Shown one piece after another: positions 17,534-26,134 of a stretch of DNA of 64,000 nucleotides. The position numbers were made by a program, and so were the translations under genes. The stretch's first letter is position 1; the number at the start of each line of letters is the position of its first letter. Under the pieces are notes generated by a model that searched no databases, was not told the DNA's origin, and worked only from the letters and a program-made list of their open reading frames with translations. Source of the stretch: Alphaproteobacteria bacterium HGW-Alphaproteobacteria-4 (GTDB lineage Bacteria; Pseudomonadota; Alphaproteobacteria; Rhodobacterales; Rhodobacteraceae). The DNA is taken from positions 124,001 through 188,000 of the forward strand of contig PHEE01000003.1 in the NCBI GenBank assembly GCA_002842855.1, read 5' to 3'.

Positions 17534-18322
17534 TCAGAGGTTGTCAGGCTGCGGCATACCCAGCACATGGTAGCCGCTGTCAACCATCAGCACGTCGCCC
17601 GTGGTGCAGGCGCCGTAATCCGAGCACAGGTACACCGCAGTGCCACCGATCGCCTCCAGCGTGGCGTTCTGGCGCAACGGGCTGTTGGCCTCGGTATGGC
17701 GGTAGGTCTTGCGCGCGCCACCAATCGCCGCCCCCGCCAGCGTGCGCATCGGCCCCGGCGAGATTGCGTTGACCCGAATGCCGTCGGGGCCGAGGTCGTT
17801 GGCAAGGTAGCGCACCGCGCTTTCCAGCGCTGCCTTGGCCACACCCATGACGTTGTAATAGGGCGTCACCCGGTTTGATCCGCCATAGGTCAGGGTAATC
17901 AGGCTGCCGCCATTGGGCATCATCGCCGCCGCACGGCGCGACACGTCGATGAAAGAATAGCACGAGATCGCAAGGCTGTTCTTGAAGTTCTCGCGGCTGG
18001 TGTTGATGAACCGCCCGGTCAGTTCGGCCTTGTCGGAATAGGCGATGGCGTGGATCACAAAATCCAGTGTGCCCCATTCCGCCGCTAGCCGCGCGAATGC
18101 CGCGTCAAGGCTGGCATCGTCGTTCACATCGACATCGACCAGGATGTTCGACCCAAGCGATGCCGCAAGCGGTTCGACCCGCCGCCCGAACGCCTCGCCC
18201 TGATACGAAAACGCCAGCTCCGCCCCTTCGGCGCGCAGCGCCTGCGCGATGCCCCAGGCGATGGAATGGTCATTCGCCACCCCCATCACCAACCCGCGCT
18301 TGCCATTCATCAGATCGGCCAT
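17534..18322 (-). CDS. fabI: Enoyl-[acyl-carrier-protein] reductase (NADH)
   Basis: Catalyses the last reduction of each fatty-acid elongation cycle. The 262 residues are a classical FabI: the divergent nucleotide loop G-V-A-N-D-H-S-I-A-W-G near residue 14, catalytic Tyr and Lys in Y-Y-N-V-M-G-V-A-K near 155-163, and S-P-G-P-M-R-T-L-A-G. It lies 5 bases downstream of fabB, so fabA-fabB-fabI form an operon. FabI is the cytosolic target of triclosan-type inhibitors. The assignment is secure. Confidence 0.97.
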   Translation of the reverse strand: MADLMNGKRGLVMGVANDHSIAWGIAQALRAEGAELAFSYQGEAFGRRVEPLAASLGSNILVDVDVNDDASLDAAFARLAAEWGTLDFVIHAIAYSDKAELTGRFINTSRENFKNSLAISCYSFIDVSRRAAAMMPNGGSLITLTYGGSNRVTPYYNVMGVAKAALESAVRYLANDLGPDGIRVNAISPGPMRTLAGAAIGGARKTYRHTEANSPLRQNATLEAIGGTAVYLCSDYGACTTGDVLMVDSGYHVLGMPQPDNL

Positions 18323-18327
18323 GCTGC

Positions 18328-19557
18328 TTACCCGTTGTATTTGCTGAACAAAAGCGACGCATTGGTGCCGCCAAAGCCGAACGAGTTTGACAGAACCGAG
18401 TCGAAGTCCACGCCATCAACACGGGTCATGGCGATTTCCTCGGGCCGAATGGCGGGGTCAAGCTGGGTAATGTTGGCCGAAGCAGTTATGAACCCCTCCT
18501 GCATCATCAGCAGGCTGTAGATCGCCTCATGCACCCCGGTGGCGCCAAGGCTGTGCCCGGTCAACGATTTTGTGGAAGAGATCGGCGGCACATTGCCTTC
18601 ACCGAAAATCCGCCGGATTGCCTGCACCTCGGTCACGTCGCCCGCTTGGGTCGATGTGCCATGCGCGTTGATATAGCTGACCTTGCGGCCTTCGCCGAGG
18701 GTCGAAAGCGCCAGCCGCATCGCGCGCTCGCCGCCCTCGCCCGACGGGGCAACCATATCGTACCCGTCCGAGGTGGCGCCATAACCGGTCAGTTCGGCGT
18801 AGATCTTGGCACCGCGTGCCAGCGCATGGCCCAACTCTTCCAGCACCACCACGCCGCCGCCGCCCGCAATCACGAAGCCGTCGCGCGTCGCATCAAAGGC
18901 TCGGCTGGCGGTGGTGGGGGTGTCGTTATACTTCGAAGACATCGCGCCCATCGCATCAAACAGGCACGAAAGCGTCCAGTCGAGTTCCTCACCGCCGCCG
19001 GCAAAGATGATGTCCTGCTTGCCCATCTGAATGAGTTCGGCGCCATTGCCGATGCAATGCGCGCTGGTCGAGCAGGCCGAGGTGATCGAATAGTTGACGC
19101 CCTTGATGTGGAACGGCGTGGCAAGGCAGGCCGAGTTGGTTGACGACATGCAGCGCGTGACCATGAACGGGCCCATGCGTTTGGGCGCACCCTTCTCGAT
19201 CACCGTGGTATGCGCTTCAAAGAAGTTCGAGGTGGAGGGCCCACCGGAACCCACAATCAGCCCGGTGCGCGGATTGGAAATATCCGCTTCTTCCAGACCA
19301 GAATCGCGGATAGCCTGCTCCATCGCCAGAAAATTGTAGGCGGCACCCGGCCCCATGAAGCGCAGGTTGCGCTTGTCGATATGCTCTTCCAGCACGATCT
19401 GCGGCTGCCCGTGGATCTGGCTGCGAAAGCCGTGCTCGGCATAGCTTGGCGCGAACACAATGCCCGATTTGCCCTCGCGCAATGACTCGGTAACCTCCTC
19501 GGCCGAGTTTCCGATTGGCGAGATGATCCCGAGTCCGGTGATGACGACGCGGCGCAT
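18328..19557 (-). CDS. fabB: 3-oxoacyl-[acyl-carrier-protein] synthase I
   Basis: Condensing enzyme for elongation of unsaturated acyl chains. The 409 residues hold the catalytic triad Cys (T-S-A-C-S-T-S-A-H, near 163), His (N-A-H-G-T-S-T, near 297) and His ([10 protein letters not shown], near 332). ATG 19557 is chosen because AAGGAGG lies 7 bases upstream; an ATG at 19572 is part of that site. Its place right after fabA marks it as FabB rather than FabF. The N-terminus [14 protein letters not shown] is typical. Confidence 0.96.
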   Translation of the reverse strand: MRRVVITGLGIISPIGNSAEEVTESLREGKSGIVFAPSYAEHGFRSQIHGQPQIVLEEHIDKRNLRFMGPGAAYNFLAMEQAIRDSGLEEADISNPRTGLIVGSGGPSTSNFFEAHTTVIEKGAPKRMGPFMVTRCMSSTNSACLATPFHIKGVNYSITSACSTSAHCIGNGAELIQMGKQDIIFAGGGEELDWTLSCLFDAMGAMSSKYNDTPTTASRAFDATRDGFVIAGGGGVVVLEELGHALARGAKIYAELTGYGATSDGYDMVAPSGEGGERAMRLALSTLGEGRKVSYINAHGTSTQAGDVTEVQAIRRIFGEGNVPPISSTKSLTGHSLGATGVHEAIYSLLMMQEGFITASANITQLDPAIRPEEIAMTRVDGVDFDSVLSNSFGFGGTNASLLFSKYNG

Positions 19558-19582
19558 AGGGGCCTCCTTCATATGTATCGGA

Positions 19583-20092
19583 TCAGCTCTCGGAGAGAGC
19601 GACCTTCATGTCCTTGACAAGATAGATCGTTTCGCCATCCGCCTCGACGCGGCCATCGGCCACGCCCATGGTCAGGCGGCGCGTCTGGATCGCCTTGGTG
19701 AAATCAACGAAATAGCGCAGCAGCTTGCGATCAGGGCGCACCATGCCGGTCAGCTTCACCTCGCCCACCCCCAGTGCATAGCCCCGCCCCTGCCAGCCAC
19801 GCCAGCCGAGGTTGAAGCCCGTCAACTGCCAGAGGCCATCGAGGCCAAGGCAGCCCGGCATGATCGGGTTGCTGGGAAAGTGGCACGCGAAAAACCACAG
19901 GTCTGGCGTGATGTCGAACTCGGCCACCACATGGCCCTTGCCATGCAGCCCGGCATCGCCCGAAATCTCGGTGATGCGGTCCATCATCAGCATCGGCGGC
20001 GCGGGAAGCTGGGCGTTACCGGGCCCAAACAACTCGCCGCGCGCGCAGGCCAGCAGGTCATTCTTGTCAAAATGCGTCGGATGCCCTGCCAT
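19583..20092 (-). CDS. fabA: 3-hydroxydecanoyl-ACP dehydratase/isomerase
   Basis: Dehydrates 3-hydroxydecanoyl-ACP and isomerises the product to the cis-3 form, the branch point to unsaturated fatty acids. The 169 residues carry the active-site region with His in [13 protein letters not shown] and the catalytic Asp in G-L-D-G-L-W-Q. The length is normal when starting at ATG 20092, which has GGGGAGGGG upstream. First gene of fabA-fabB-fabI, divergent from irr. Confidence 0.97.
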   Translation of the reverse strand: MAGHPTHFDKNDLLACARGELFGPGNAQLPAPPMLMMDRITEISGDAGLHGKGHVVAEFDITPDLWFFACHFPSNPIMPGCLGLDGLWQLTGFNLGWRGWQGRGYALGVGEVKLTGMVRPDRKLLRYFVDFTKAIQTRRLTMGVADGRVEADGETIYLVKDMKVALSES

Positions 20093-20206
20093 CGGCGCTG
20101 CCCCTCCCCGGTTCGCGGACCATCTTTTCAGGCATCTAGCACCCACGCAAAGCCAGAGGCAAGGCCCGCGCGCCAATGCGTCGCGGGCCGTCTGGATTTA
20201 TAAGCA

Positions 20207-20235
20207 TTGAAAATTCTGCGGCAATTCCCTAGTCT
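20207..20235 (+). promoter_or_regulatory. Probable sigma-70 promoter of irr
   Basis: TTGAAA (20207-20212), a 17-base spacer and TAGTCT (20230-20235) lie 28 bases before the irr ATG. Good match to the housekeeping consensus; inferred from sequence only. Confidence 0.5.
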
Positions 20236-20263
20236 GACTGATGTATCCAGCGAAAGTGCGCCC

Positions 20264-20683
20264 ATGCAGACGAATTCCGAGGACCGCGGGCAGAAGTGGC
20301 TTGCACGTGGAGGGCTTCGCCCGACACGCCAACGGCTGGCACTTGCCAAGCTTCTGGTGGGTGACGGCGGCAACCGCCATGTGACCGCTGAGGGGCTTTA
20401 TGCCGATGCCCGCGCAGCGGGCGAAGCGGTCTCGTTGGCTACGGTCTACAATACCCTGCGGGCATTTTGCGAAGTTGGCCTGATGCAGGAAATCACCGTT
20501 GATGCCACGCGCTCTTTCTTCGACACCCGGATGGACGATCACCCGCACTATTTCTGGGAAGATACCTCGGAAATCACCGATGCTCCGGCCGAAGATCTCG
20601 TAATCTCGCGCTTGCCAGCGGCGCCTGCCGGAGCGGAGTTGACGCGCGTTGATGTGGTGCTGCGCGTCCGCCACATCGCCTGA
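20264..20683 (+). CDS. irr: Fur-family iron response regulator Irr
   Basis: A 139-residue Fur-superfamily regulator. The winged helix is at residues 15-85, with L-R-P-T-R-Q-R-L-A-L and V-S-L-A-T-V-Y-N-T-L-R-A-F. A short dimer domain contains D-D-H-P-H-Y-F-W-E-D-T, matching the histidine region of Irr. In alphaproteobacteria Irr represses iron-using and activates iron-uptake genes under iron limitation, with heme as signal. The N-terminal Cys-Pro heme motif known from Bradyrhizobium is absent here, as in other Rhodobacterales. ATG 20264 matches the promoter ahead of it. Adjacency to fabA is conserved in this order. Confidence 0.9.
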   Translation: MQTNSEDRGQKWLARGGLRPTRQRLALAKLLVGDGGNRHVTAEGLYADARAAGEAVSLATVYNTLRAFCEVGLMQEITVDATRSFFDTRMDDHPHYFWEDTSEITDAPAEDLVISRLPAAPAGAELTRVDVVLRVRHIA

Positions 20684-20712
20684 CGTCACTCGGTATTCGC
20701 CTGAATCTTTGG

Positions 20713-22011
20713 TCAATCGGAAGCGCATACGATAAGTCGGTTGCGCAAGAGTTCGTCTAGCAGCGCCACCGTGTCATTCAGAGCCGTCAGACTGGGCACC
20801 GCAGGAAACTGCGCGTGAATCACGTCGGCAATCTCTGCTGGCGACATGGCTTCTTCCAGCAATCTCCAGATCGCAATTGCCCCCTCGTTAAGGCGATGCA
20901 CCGCAATGCCTTGGGCATCGGCCAGAAAGCACTGGTCGTCTGACAGGATTTCGCGGACCCCGGCAGCCTGAGCATACCGGGCCGAGGGGTCAGCGCGCGT
21001 ATTGGCCGAAATCGGCGCAGGCCCTTCGGCAGCCCGCGCGCGGATAGCGTAGTGCGGCACCGGCGCGCCTTGATATGCGGCCATGGTGCTTGCGAGCGCA
21101 TCGGCGGCACTTTCCGCCGACGCATAGCGCAAATGATGAAGCGAGGCCGTCTGCGATATCGCACTGAGAGAACCGAGGACATCCGCACTGTGCATGCCAC
21201 GCGCAAAGTTCTGCTTTAACAATCGGTTGATCGCATCGCTGGGGCGCGCGGGTCGAAGCTCCGGCGCCGCGGCCGCGCTACGCTCAAGAAACACGACTGC
21301 GCCAATTGGCGCAGTCTCGCCGTGCGGCACCGGGCGCGGCGCTTTCAGAAACACATATTGCGCATTTCTTTCACCAAACTGCGCCTCTAGGCCCGCGCGC
21401 ATTGTTGCGGAAAACTCGGTCGGCAACGGCAAGCGCAACCGCGTCTGCACGCCGGTCGCGCGCCCGACAATGCGCCCGTCGCGCGCCGTCTCGATGGGCA
21501 GGTAATCGTCGGTAAAAACCCGAAACCCGCGATGCGCAAGGCAGGCCGCCAAGGTGCTCTTGCCCGAGCGCCGCGTGTTTGGAAACACGACCAGACGACC
21601 GCCAATTTCCACCGCCGCTGCATGCAGACAAAGCAAATGCGGCTGCCAGCGGAGCAGTTCCTGCCCCATGCTCGCAATCAGCTCGCAAACAGCGTTGACG
21701 CGGTTCAGTCGCCTGGTCGGGCCGCCTCGCCGCGACACCATCAAAGTATCGTCCGCCAGCCGCGCCACAGTGATGAACGGCGGCGCCGCGCAGGCTGACA
21801 AAATCTCGAATTGCCAACCCGGGGCAACCTCGTTGACCGTTTCCACAATCTCGGGGCAACCGCGCAATTCAACGGGCGCCGTCAACCCGGCAAAACGCAA
21901 AGAGACAATTGCGGTCACACCATGTTCTTCCGCCTGATTGCCCGCGCGCCAGCGCGCCAACACCGGCAGCGGTAAATTACCGCTGCCGGCTTGCAGATGT
22001 TCAGCCGTCAA
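20713..22011 (-). CDS. HPr-kinase-like ATPase fused to a PqqD-type peptide chaperone domain
   Basis: A 432-residue fusion. Residues about 120-330 resemble the C-terminal kinase domain of HPr kinase/phosphorylase: L-C-L-H-A-A-A-V, a modified P-loop F-P-N-T-R-R-S-G-K-S-T (Lys151) and the acidic pair T-D-D-Y near 168. Residues about 350-430 form a PqqD-like domain (V-H-R-L-N-E-G-A-I-A-I-W-R-L-L-E, then I-A-D-V-I-H). PqqD domains hand peptide precursors to modifying enzymes, and HprK-like kinases modify serines in some lasso peptides. The start overlaps the stop of a Ser-Glu-Pro repeat peptide gene by ATGA, so that peptide is the obvious candidate substrate. Function is inferred; the domain calls are fairly firm. 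Confidence 0.8.
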   Translation of the reverse strand: MTAEHLQAGSGNLPLPVLARWRAGNQAEEHGVTAIVSLRFAGLTAPVELRGCPEIVETVNEVAPGWQFEILSACAAPPFITVARLADDTLMVSRRGGPTRRLNRVNAVCELIASMGQELLRWQPHLLCLHAAAVEIGGRLVVFPNTRRSGKSTLAACLAHRGFRVFTDDYLPIETARDGRIVGRATGVQTRLRLPLPTEFSATMRAGLEAQFGERNAQYVFLKAPRPVPHGETAPIGAVVFLERSAAAAPELRPARPSDAINRLLKQNFARGMHSADVLGSLSAISQTASLHHLRYASAESAADALASTMAAYQGAPVPHYAIRARAAEGPAPISANTRADPSARYAQAAGVREILSDDQCFLADAQGIAVHRLNEGAIAIWRLLEEAMSPAEIADVIHAQFPAVPSLTALNDTVALLDELLRNRLIVCASD

Positions 22012-22274
22012 GTCGGCGGGCAGAAGCCCGGCGCATTCGGGTCCGTGACGGTGGGGTCACACGTTTCGGCGCCCGACGGCGAAGATGGTTCACTCGGATC
22101 AGAGGGCTCCGAGGGTTCAGAAGGCTCCGAGGGTTCAGAGGGTTCAGACACCGAACTGGCGTGCGCGGTTGAAAGTGTGGTGAAGGCCGGAACGGTATAT
22201 GCGGTCAACGCCAATACCCCGAGGCGCGACATCGCCCGGCGTCTGGATAGAATGGTATCGTCTGTGTCGCTCAT
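22008..22274 (-). CDS. Exported 88-residue peptide with Ser-Glu-Pro repeats
   Basis: Small precursor-like protein. Residues 1-10 are polar and acidic. R-R-R at 11-13 and a hydrophobic core to T-A-H-A at about 36-39 make a twin-arginine-like export signal. Residues 43-63 are seven consecutive S-[E/D]-P triplets. The C-terminus is Pro-rich with two cysteines (E-T-C-D-P and G-F-C-P-P-T). Every triplet offers a serine next to an acidic residue. GGGAGAA precedes ATG 22274, and the stop overlaps the HprK/PqqD start, so the two are co-translated. I know no named family for it; phosphorylation is a hypothesis. Confidence 0.75.
   Translation of the reverse strand: MSDTDDTILSRRRAMSRLGVLALTAYTVPAFTTLSTAHASSVSEPSEPSEPSEPSEPSDPSEPSSPSGAETCDPTVTDPNAPGFCPPT
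22096..22149. repeat. Tandem 9-base repeats coding for the SEP triplets
   Basis: About six imperfect 9-base units, read on the plus strand as alternating GGCTCCGAG and GGTTCAGAG/GAA. Alternation of synonymous codons gives an 18-base higher-order period. Unit number could change by slippage without breaking the frame. Confidence 0.8.
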
Positions 22275-22533
22275 GTCGATTCTCCCGTTGGAAAGGCATT
22301 CGAAACGGAGGGCGGAGCACAGTAACAAGATGCCCACGCCGAATGGCCACTCTGCGTATCGAATTCGCGGCGCGGCGCGAATTTTCGATGGAATCATTCT
22401 AGAAAGTCGGGCGAACGAATCAAGCCGGTCGCAGATGCATAAGCGGCATTTCGCCGCACCCCGGCTGACACTGACGGTGCTAGGCTCTGTCGCGGAACTC
22501 GTGAATCCGGCTGGTTATGGAAAGGGCAAAGAA
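22275..22533. other. Divergent promoter region without a gene
   Basis: The region separates the SEP-peptide operon from the small secreted protein gene. It contains the perfect palindrome TTCTAGAA at 22397-22404 and otherwise nothing I can name. Confidence 0.4.
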
Positions 22534-22869
22534 ATGCGTGGTTTGACATTCACCGTGGCACTGATGCTGATCTTGGCGCCTGCGGCCAGCGCCCAAGGCT
22601 TTGACGGAACCTATGCGATCGGCGACTGCTCGGCACCGGGCGATGGTGCGATGGTGTTGGCGGGGGCGACGATCACCTTTTACGAATCCGCATGCCGCCT
22701 GTCTAATCCGACCGTGCTGACGGGCTTTGATGATGCCGTCATGTATGATGCAAGCTGCGCAGGCGAAGGCGAGACCTGGAAGGAAAAACTGTTGATGATG
22801 CCCGCGCTCAGCGGCGGCCTCGTGGTCGTTTCGCCGGGTTGGGCCACCGTTTACGAGCGCTGCCAGTAG
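22534..22869 (+). CDS. Small secreted protein of unknown function
   Basis: A 111-residue protein with a clear signal peptide (M-R-G-L-T-F, hydrophobic core, A-S-A-Q-G cleavage near residue 20). The mature part is about 90 residues with four cysteines (Y-A-I-G-D-C-S, E-S-A-C-R, D-A-S-C-A and the terminal E-R-C-Q), consistent with two periplasmic disulfides. I do not recognise the family. It is divergent from the SEP-peptide operon and convergent with DUF2237, ending 2 bases from that gene. Confidence 0.7.
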   Translation: MRGLTFTVALMLILAPAASAQGFDGTYAIGDCSAPGDGAMVLAGATITFYESACRLSNPTVLTGFDDAVMYDASCAGEGETWKEKLLMMPALSGGLVVVSPGWATVYERCQ

Positions 22870-22871
22870 GC

Positions 22872-23243
22872 TCAACCCTCGGCGCACGCCCGCAGCACCG
22901 CCAACGGCACGATCTCAAGCGCGCGCTCATGCGTCGCTTCCAGCCGTACCCGCGGCGCGCAGCCCTCGTCCCATGCCTGCAAGAACCGCCCCGCGCAAAG
23001 ACACCAGGCATCACCAGGCTTGAGCCCCGCAAAACCCAAGTCGGGGCGCGGCGTGCTCAGGTCATTTCCGACATAGGCGGAAAAGGCCAGAAACTCGGCG
23101 GTCATCACGGCGCAAACGGTATGGCTACCCGCATCTTCAAAACAGGTGTTGCAGGCCCCATCGCGGAAGAACCCGGTGCGCGGAACCATCGAGCAGGGCG
23201 CGAGAACGCCACCCAGCACGTTGACAGAAGGCAGTTTTTGCAT
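22872..23243 (-). CDS. DUF2237 family protein
   Basis: A 123-residue cytoplasmic protein of unknown function matching the DUF2237 pattern: N-V-L-G-G-V-L-A-P-C-S, P-R-T-G-F-F-R-D-G-A-C, H-T-V-C-A-V-M-T-A-E-F-L, G-N-D-L-S-T-P-R-P, and L-K-P-G-D-A-W-C-L-C-A-G-R. Five conserved cysteines suggest metal binding. ATG 23243 comes right after the stop of the serine hydrolase, so the two are co-transcribed. No reaction is known for this family. Confidence 0.88.
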   Translation of the reverse strand: MQKLPSVNVLGGVLAPCSMVPRTGFFRDGACNTCFEDAGSHTVCAVMTAEFLAFSAYVGNDLSTPRPDLGFAGLKPGDAWCLCAGRFLQAWDEGCAPRVRLEATHERALEIVPLAVLRACAEG

Positions 23244-23244
23244 C

Positions 23245-24402
23245 TCAGAGCGCCTCTGCAATGGCGCGCAGCATTGCCAGATCGCCTTCGGCCACGCCGG
23301 GGTCCTCAAAACGGGTGTCGCCTGCGTTTACTGCCACCACCACTGCGCGGGCGGGGTTGATGTAAATGTATTGCCCGTAGATGCCGCGTGCGAAATAGTC
23401 GCCGCCATGCGCCGCGCTGTCGGCGGGAACCCACCATTGATAGCCATAGGCGGCCCCGCCAGGCGCCTGCAACGTGGTCGAAGCCGTTACCCAATCTGCG
23501 GGTACCAGTTGCGCCTCGCCCCAGCGGCCACCTTGTGCGAACAACAGGCCAAAACGCGCATAGTCGCGCGTGGTAAGGTTCAGCCCGCCCAGCACAAACG
23601 CCGTGCCCCCGCCATCGGTCACATAGTACGGCGCGCGTTCGAGCCCCAGTGGCACCAGCACACGCTCGGCCAGAAGGTCGGCTGGGTCGCGCCCGGTGGC
23701 GCCCGCAATCACCATGCCCAGCACATGCGTGTCGATCGAGACATAATGCCAGCGCGTGCCCGGCGCGGCCTCACGCACTTTCAGCCCCGCGGCGAAACCA
23801 TCCATCGAACCGCCCAGCGCCAGAACCCGGCCCATGCGATTGATGTCGGAATTGAAATCCAGATAGTCCTCGTTGAAGGCCACGCCAGACGACATCGTCA
23901 GAACATCGCGCACACTCGCCCCATCATAGGCCGAGCCTTTCAGCGCAGGCACAAAATCCACCACCTGCGCCTCGAGATCGGGCACCATGCCCTCGGCGTG
24001 CAGAATGCCAAACAGCGCCGACAAAAAGCTTTTCGCGACAGACCAACTGATGCGCAGGTCTTCGGGTCGGGTGCCGCGATAATAGCTTTCATGCGCCAAC
24101 TGGCCGCCCTTCAGCACCACCAGCCCGGTCACCCAACGCGCCTCGACCCAAGCGCCCACCTCGGGCGGCAACACGATGGGCGGTCCCGGTGGCAATGCAG
24201 ACACCGGCCCCGCGCCAATTGCCAGCGGTCGGGTCAGGAACAGCCGGTCCATGCCCGAGAAATTGGCCACGATCTTTTCCGGCGCAAAAAGGCTGTTGAC
24301 CGCCCAAAGCCGTACGATTTCCTCGCGCTTCCAAAGCGCGACCCCGCCGATCACCAGCGCGACCAGCAACAGCACCCTGATTGTAATCCTGAAGATACGC
24401 AT
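23245..24402 (-). CDS. Serine hydrolase, class C beta-lactamase family
   Basis: A 385-residue membrane-anchored hydrolase. An N-terminal helix (residues 5-25, R-V-L-L-L-V-A-L-V-I-G-G-V-A-L) leads to a beta-lactamase/penicillin-binding fold. The nucleophile motif S-V-A-K lies near residue 120, Y-V-S stands in the Tyr-x-Asn position near 225, and G-Y-Q-W-W comes late in the domain. Such proteins are esterases, peptidases or transpeptidase relatives rather than resistance enzymes in most genomes. GGGAGGAA sits ahead of ATG 24402. It is followed by DUF2237 in the same unit. Confidence 0.85.
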   Translation of the reverse strand: MRIFRITIRVLLLVALVIGGVALWKREEIVRLWAVNSLFAPEKIVANFSGMDRLFLTRPLAIGAGPVSALPPGPPIVLPPEVGAWVEARWVTGLVVLKGGQLAHESYYRGTRPEDLRISWSVAKSFLSALFGILHAEGMVPDLEAQVVDFVPALKGSAYDGASVRDVLTMSSGVAFNEDYLDFNSDINRMGRVLALGGSMDGFAAGLKVREAAPGTRWHYVSIDTHVLGMVIAGATGRDPADLLAERVLVPLGLERAPYYVTDGGGTAFVLGGLNLTTRDYARFGLLFAQGGRWGEAQLVPADWVTASTTLQAPGGAAYGYQWWVPADSAAHGGDYFARGIYGQYIYINPARAVVVAVNAGDTRFEDPGVAEGDLAMLRAIAEAL

Positions 24403-24462
24403 GCAAATTCCTCCCGGCCAAAGGGAACCACGCCACCCGCCGCGCGGCAACTGCTTGTTGCG

Positions 24463-24498
24463 TCTGCCTTGGTCCAAACATCCTCGGGGGTCCGGGGG
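24463..24498. repeat. Dispersed intergenic repeat, copy B
   Basis: CTGCCTTGGTCCAAACATCCTC followed by G-rich sequence, between pth and the serine hydrolase; close to copy A at 17480-17517. Confidence 0.45.
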
Positions 24499-24528
24499 CA
24501 GACAGCCCACGGCGCTCTCAAGGTGGCC

Positions 24529-25221
24529 TCAGCGTCTGAACCGCTCGATCAGCCGTTCGATCGCGCCCTTCGGCCGCTCGTCGGGCGCCGCTACCGGGGG
24601 CAAAGCGCTCGCTACGCCCGCTTTTGGCGCGGGCTGGGGTTTGGGTGCGCGCGGCGGGGCCATGCGAAGCGCAATGGTGTTGACGAAGGCGGCGCCGTCG
24701 CCCGCCGCAAGCGCGGGCGCGCCCTCGGCAATGCCGGTCAGCAGATCTTCGCGCCAAACGGTGTCGGCCTTGGCGAAATCGCTCAGTACATAATCCGCCA
24801 CGCGGTCCTTGTTGCCAGGGTGGCCAATACCCAGCCGCACCCGGCCGTAGCCCTCGCCGATATGCGCGTGGATCGAGCGCAGGCCGTTGTGGCCCGCATG
24901 CCCGCCGCCTTGCTTGAGGCGGCACTTGCCGGGGGCCAGGTCCAGTTCATCGTGGAACACCACCAGATCGGCGGGCGTGAGCTTGAGGTAGCGCATCGCC
25001 TCGCCCACCGACTGCCCGGAAAGGTTCATGAACGTGCCTGGCTTCAAAAGCAGCATTTTCTCGCCGCCAAGATTGCCTTCAGCGACCATCCCCTGAAACC
25101 GTGCGCGCCAGGGCGAAAACCCGTGCTCCGCGGCGATCCGGTCTACTGCCATGAAGCCGATGTTGTGCCGGTTGGCAGCGTATTTTGCCCCCGGATTCCC
25201 CAAGCCCACAAACAGTTTCAT
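24529..25221 (-). CDS. pth: Peptidyl-tRNA hydrolase
   Basis: Recycles tRNA from peptidyl-tRNAs released during translation. The 230-residue protein has the conserved V-G-L-G-N-P-G-A-K-Y opening (catalytic Asn near 9), catalytic His in N-R-H-N-I-G-F near 19, and V-F-H-D-E-L-D with catalytic Asp near 92. It is about 35 residues longer than E. coli Pth because of an Ala/Pro-rich linker and a basic helix at the C-terminus (A-I-E-R-L-I-E-R-F-R-R). It is paired with rplY, as in many bacteria. Confidence 0.96.
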   Translation of the reverse strand: MKLFVGLGNPGAKYAANRHNIGFMAVDRIAAEHGFSPWRARFQGMVAEGNLGGEKMLLLKPGTFMNLSGQSVGEAMRYLKLTPADLVVFHDELDLAPGKCRLKQGGGHAGHNGLRSIHAHIGEGYGRVRLGIGHPGNKDRVADYVLSDFAKADTVWREDLLTGIAEGAPALAAGDGAAFVNTIALRMAPPRAPKPQPAPKAGVASALPPVAAPDERPKGAIERLIERFRR

Positions 25222-25286
25222 GCACCCTCCTTGCCTTGCGCCAGACTATGGCGCGGGCGCTCCGGTTTCAACGCGCGCAATGAGAA

Positions 25287-25314
25287 ACGCGGGAAAGGTT
25301 GCCCCTTCCCGCGT
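25287..25314 (-). terminator. Terminator-like hairpin after rplY
   Basis: Twelve-base arms (ACGCGGGAAAGG / CCCTTCCCGCGT) with one mismatch and a TTGC loop. On the minus strand it is followed by TTTC, just after the rplY stop codon. Confidence 0.5.
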
Positions 25315-25336
25315 CAAACCTTCCGCCGGGAGCCAA

Positions 25337-25945
25337 TCAGGCCTCGGCGGTTTCTTCGTTGTCGGTCGAACGCAGGCCCGAGGGTGCGCCGATGTTGGCG
25401 ACCACGAAATTGCGCGTGATCGTCGGCTTGGCGCCTTCGGGCAGCGGAATGTCGTTGATGTGGATCACATCGCCGATGTCCTTGCCGGTCAGATCGACCG
25501 TGATGTGGTCGGGAATATCACCTGCCAGCACTTCCAGTTCCACTTCCGGGCGCACGATGGTCAGCACACCACCACGCTTCAGACCCGGCGAGGCTTCGTG
25601 GTTCTCGAAGTTGACGTGGATGAACAGGTTGATGCGGCTGGCCTGATGCAGGCGCATCAGATCGACGTGCACCGGTTTGTCCATCACCGGGTCGCGCTGC
25701 ACGCTGCGGCAGATCACCCGCACGTCGTCCTGGCCCTCGATCTTGAGGTTCCAGAGCGTCGAGAGGAACCGCCCCGCGCGCAGCTTTTGCAGCAGCTTGT
25801 TGTATTCGAATGCAATCGGCTGCGGCTCTTTGCCGTCGCCATACACGATGCCGGGTACGTTGCCCTCACGACGAGCTTGACGAGCGGCCCCCTTGCCTGT
25901 CCCCGTCCGTACCACGGCCAGCAGATCCGGGATCTCTTTGGCCAT
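25337..25945 (-). CDS. rplY: 50S ribosomal protein L25/general stress protein Ctc
   Basis: Binds 5S rRNA in the large subunit. The 202-residue form is the long Ctc type: an N-terminal L25 domain ([20 protein letters not shown]) of about 95 residues and a C-terminal TL5-like beta domain (P-V-H-V-D-L-M-R-L, then [11 protein letters not shown]). ATG 25945 fits the GGAG at its front better than the upstream ATG at 25957. Probably co-transcribed with pth. Confidence 0.96.
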   Translation of the reverse strand: MAKEIPDLLAVVRTGTGKGAARQARREGNVPGIVYGDGKEPQPIAFEYNKLLQKLRAGRFLSTLWNLKIEGQDDVRVICRSVQRDPVMDKPVHVDLMRLHQASRINLFIHVNFENHEASPGLKRGGVLTIVRPEVELEVLAGDIPDHITVDLTGKDIGDVIHINDIPLPEGAKPTITRNFVVANIGAPSGLRSTDNEETAEA

Positions 25946-26134
25946 TGGTGTCTCCATAGTCTTCGGTTACGCGGGACTCCTCCAAGGGTGCAGGCCCGCA
26001 AGGCGGCCCCTATAACGTGGGGGGCACGGAAAGGGAAGCCCTTTTACAGCCACGCCGCGGCGCCCCCGTTGCCGTTTCGCGGTGGTTATGCTAGCGCATG
26101 CTGGCGCCCCCAAAGCGCTTTGGAAAGAGATGTC

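Noticed and set aside
22397..22404. Palindrome TTCTAGAA as an Irr or Fur site
   Set aside because: Too short and lacks the spacing of known iron-control boxes.
21991..22533. Extended plus-strand frame with Gly-Ser-Glu repeats running into the small secreted protein
   Set aside because: The repeats are the antisense of the SEP peptide, and a signal peptide begins only at 22534.
23146..25419. A 757-codon plus-strand open frame opposite the serine hydrolase and pth
   Set aside because: Composition is typical of an antisense shadow, with no start signal; the minus-strand genes have family motifs.
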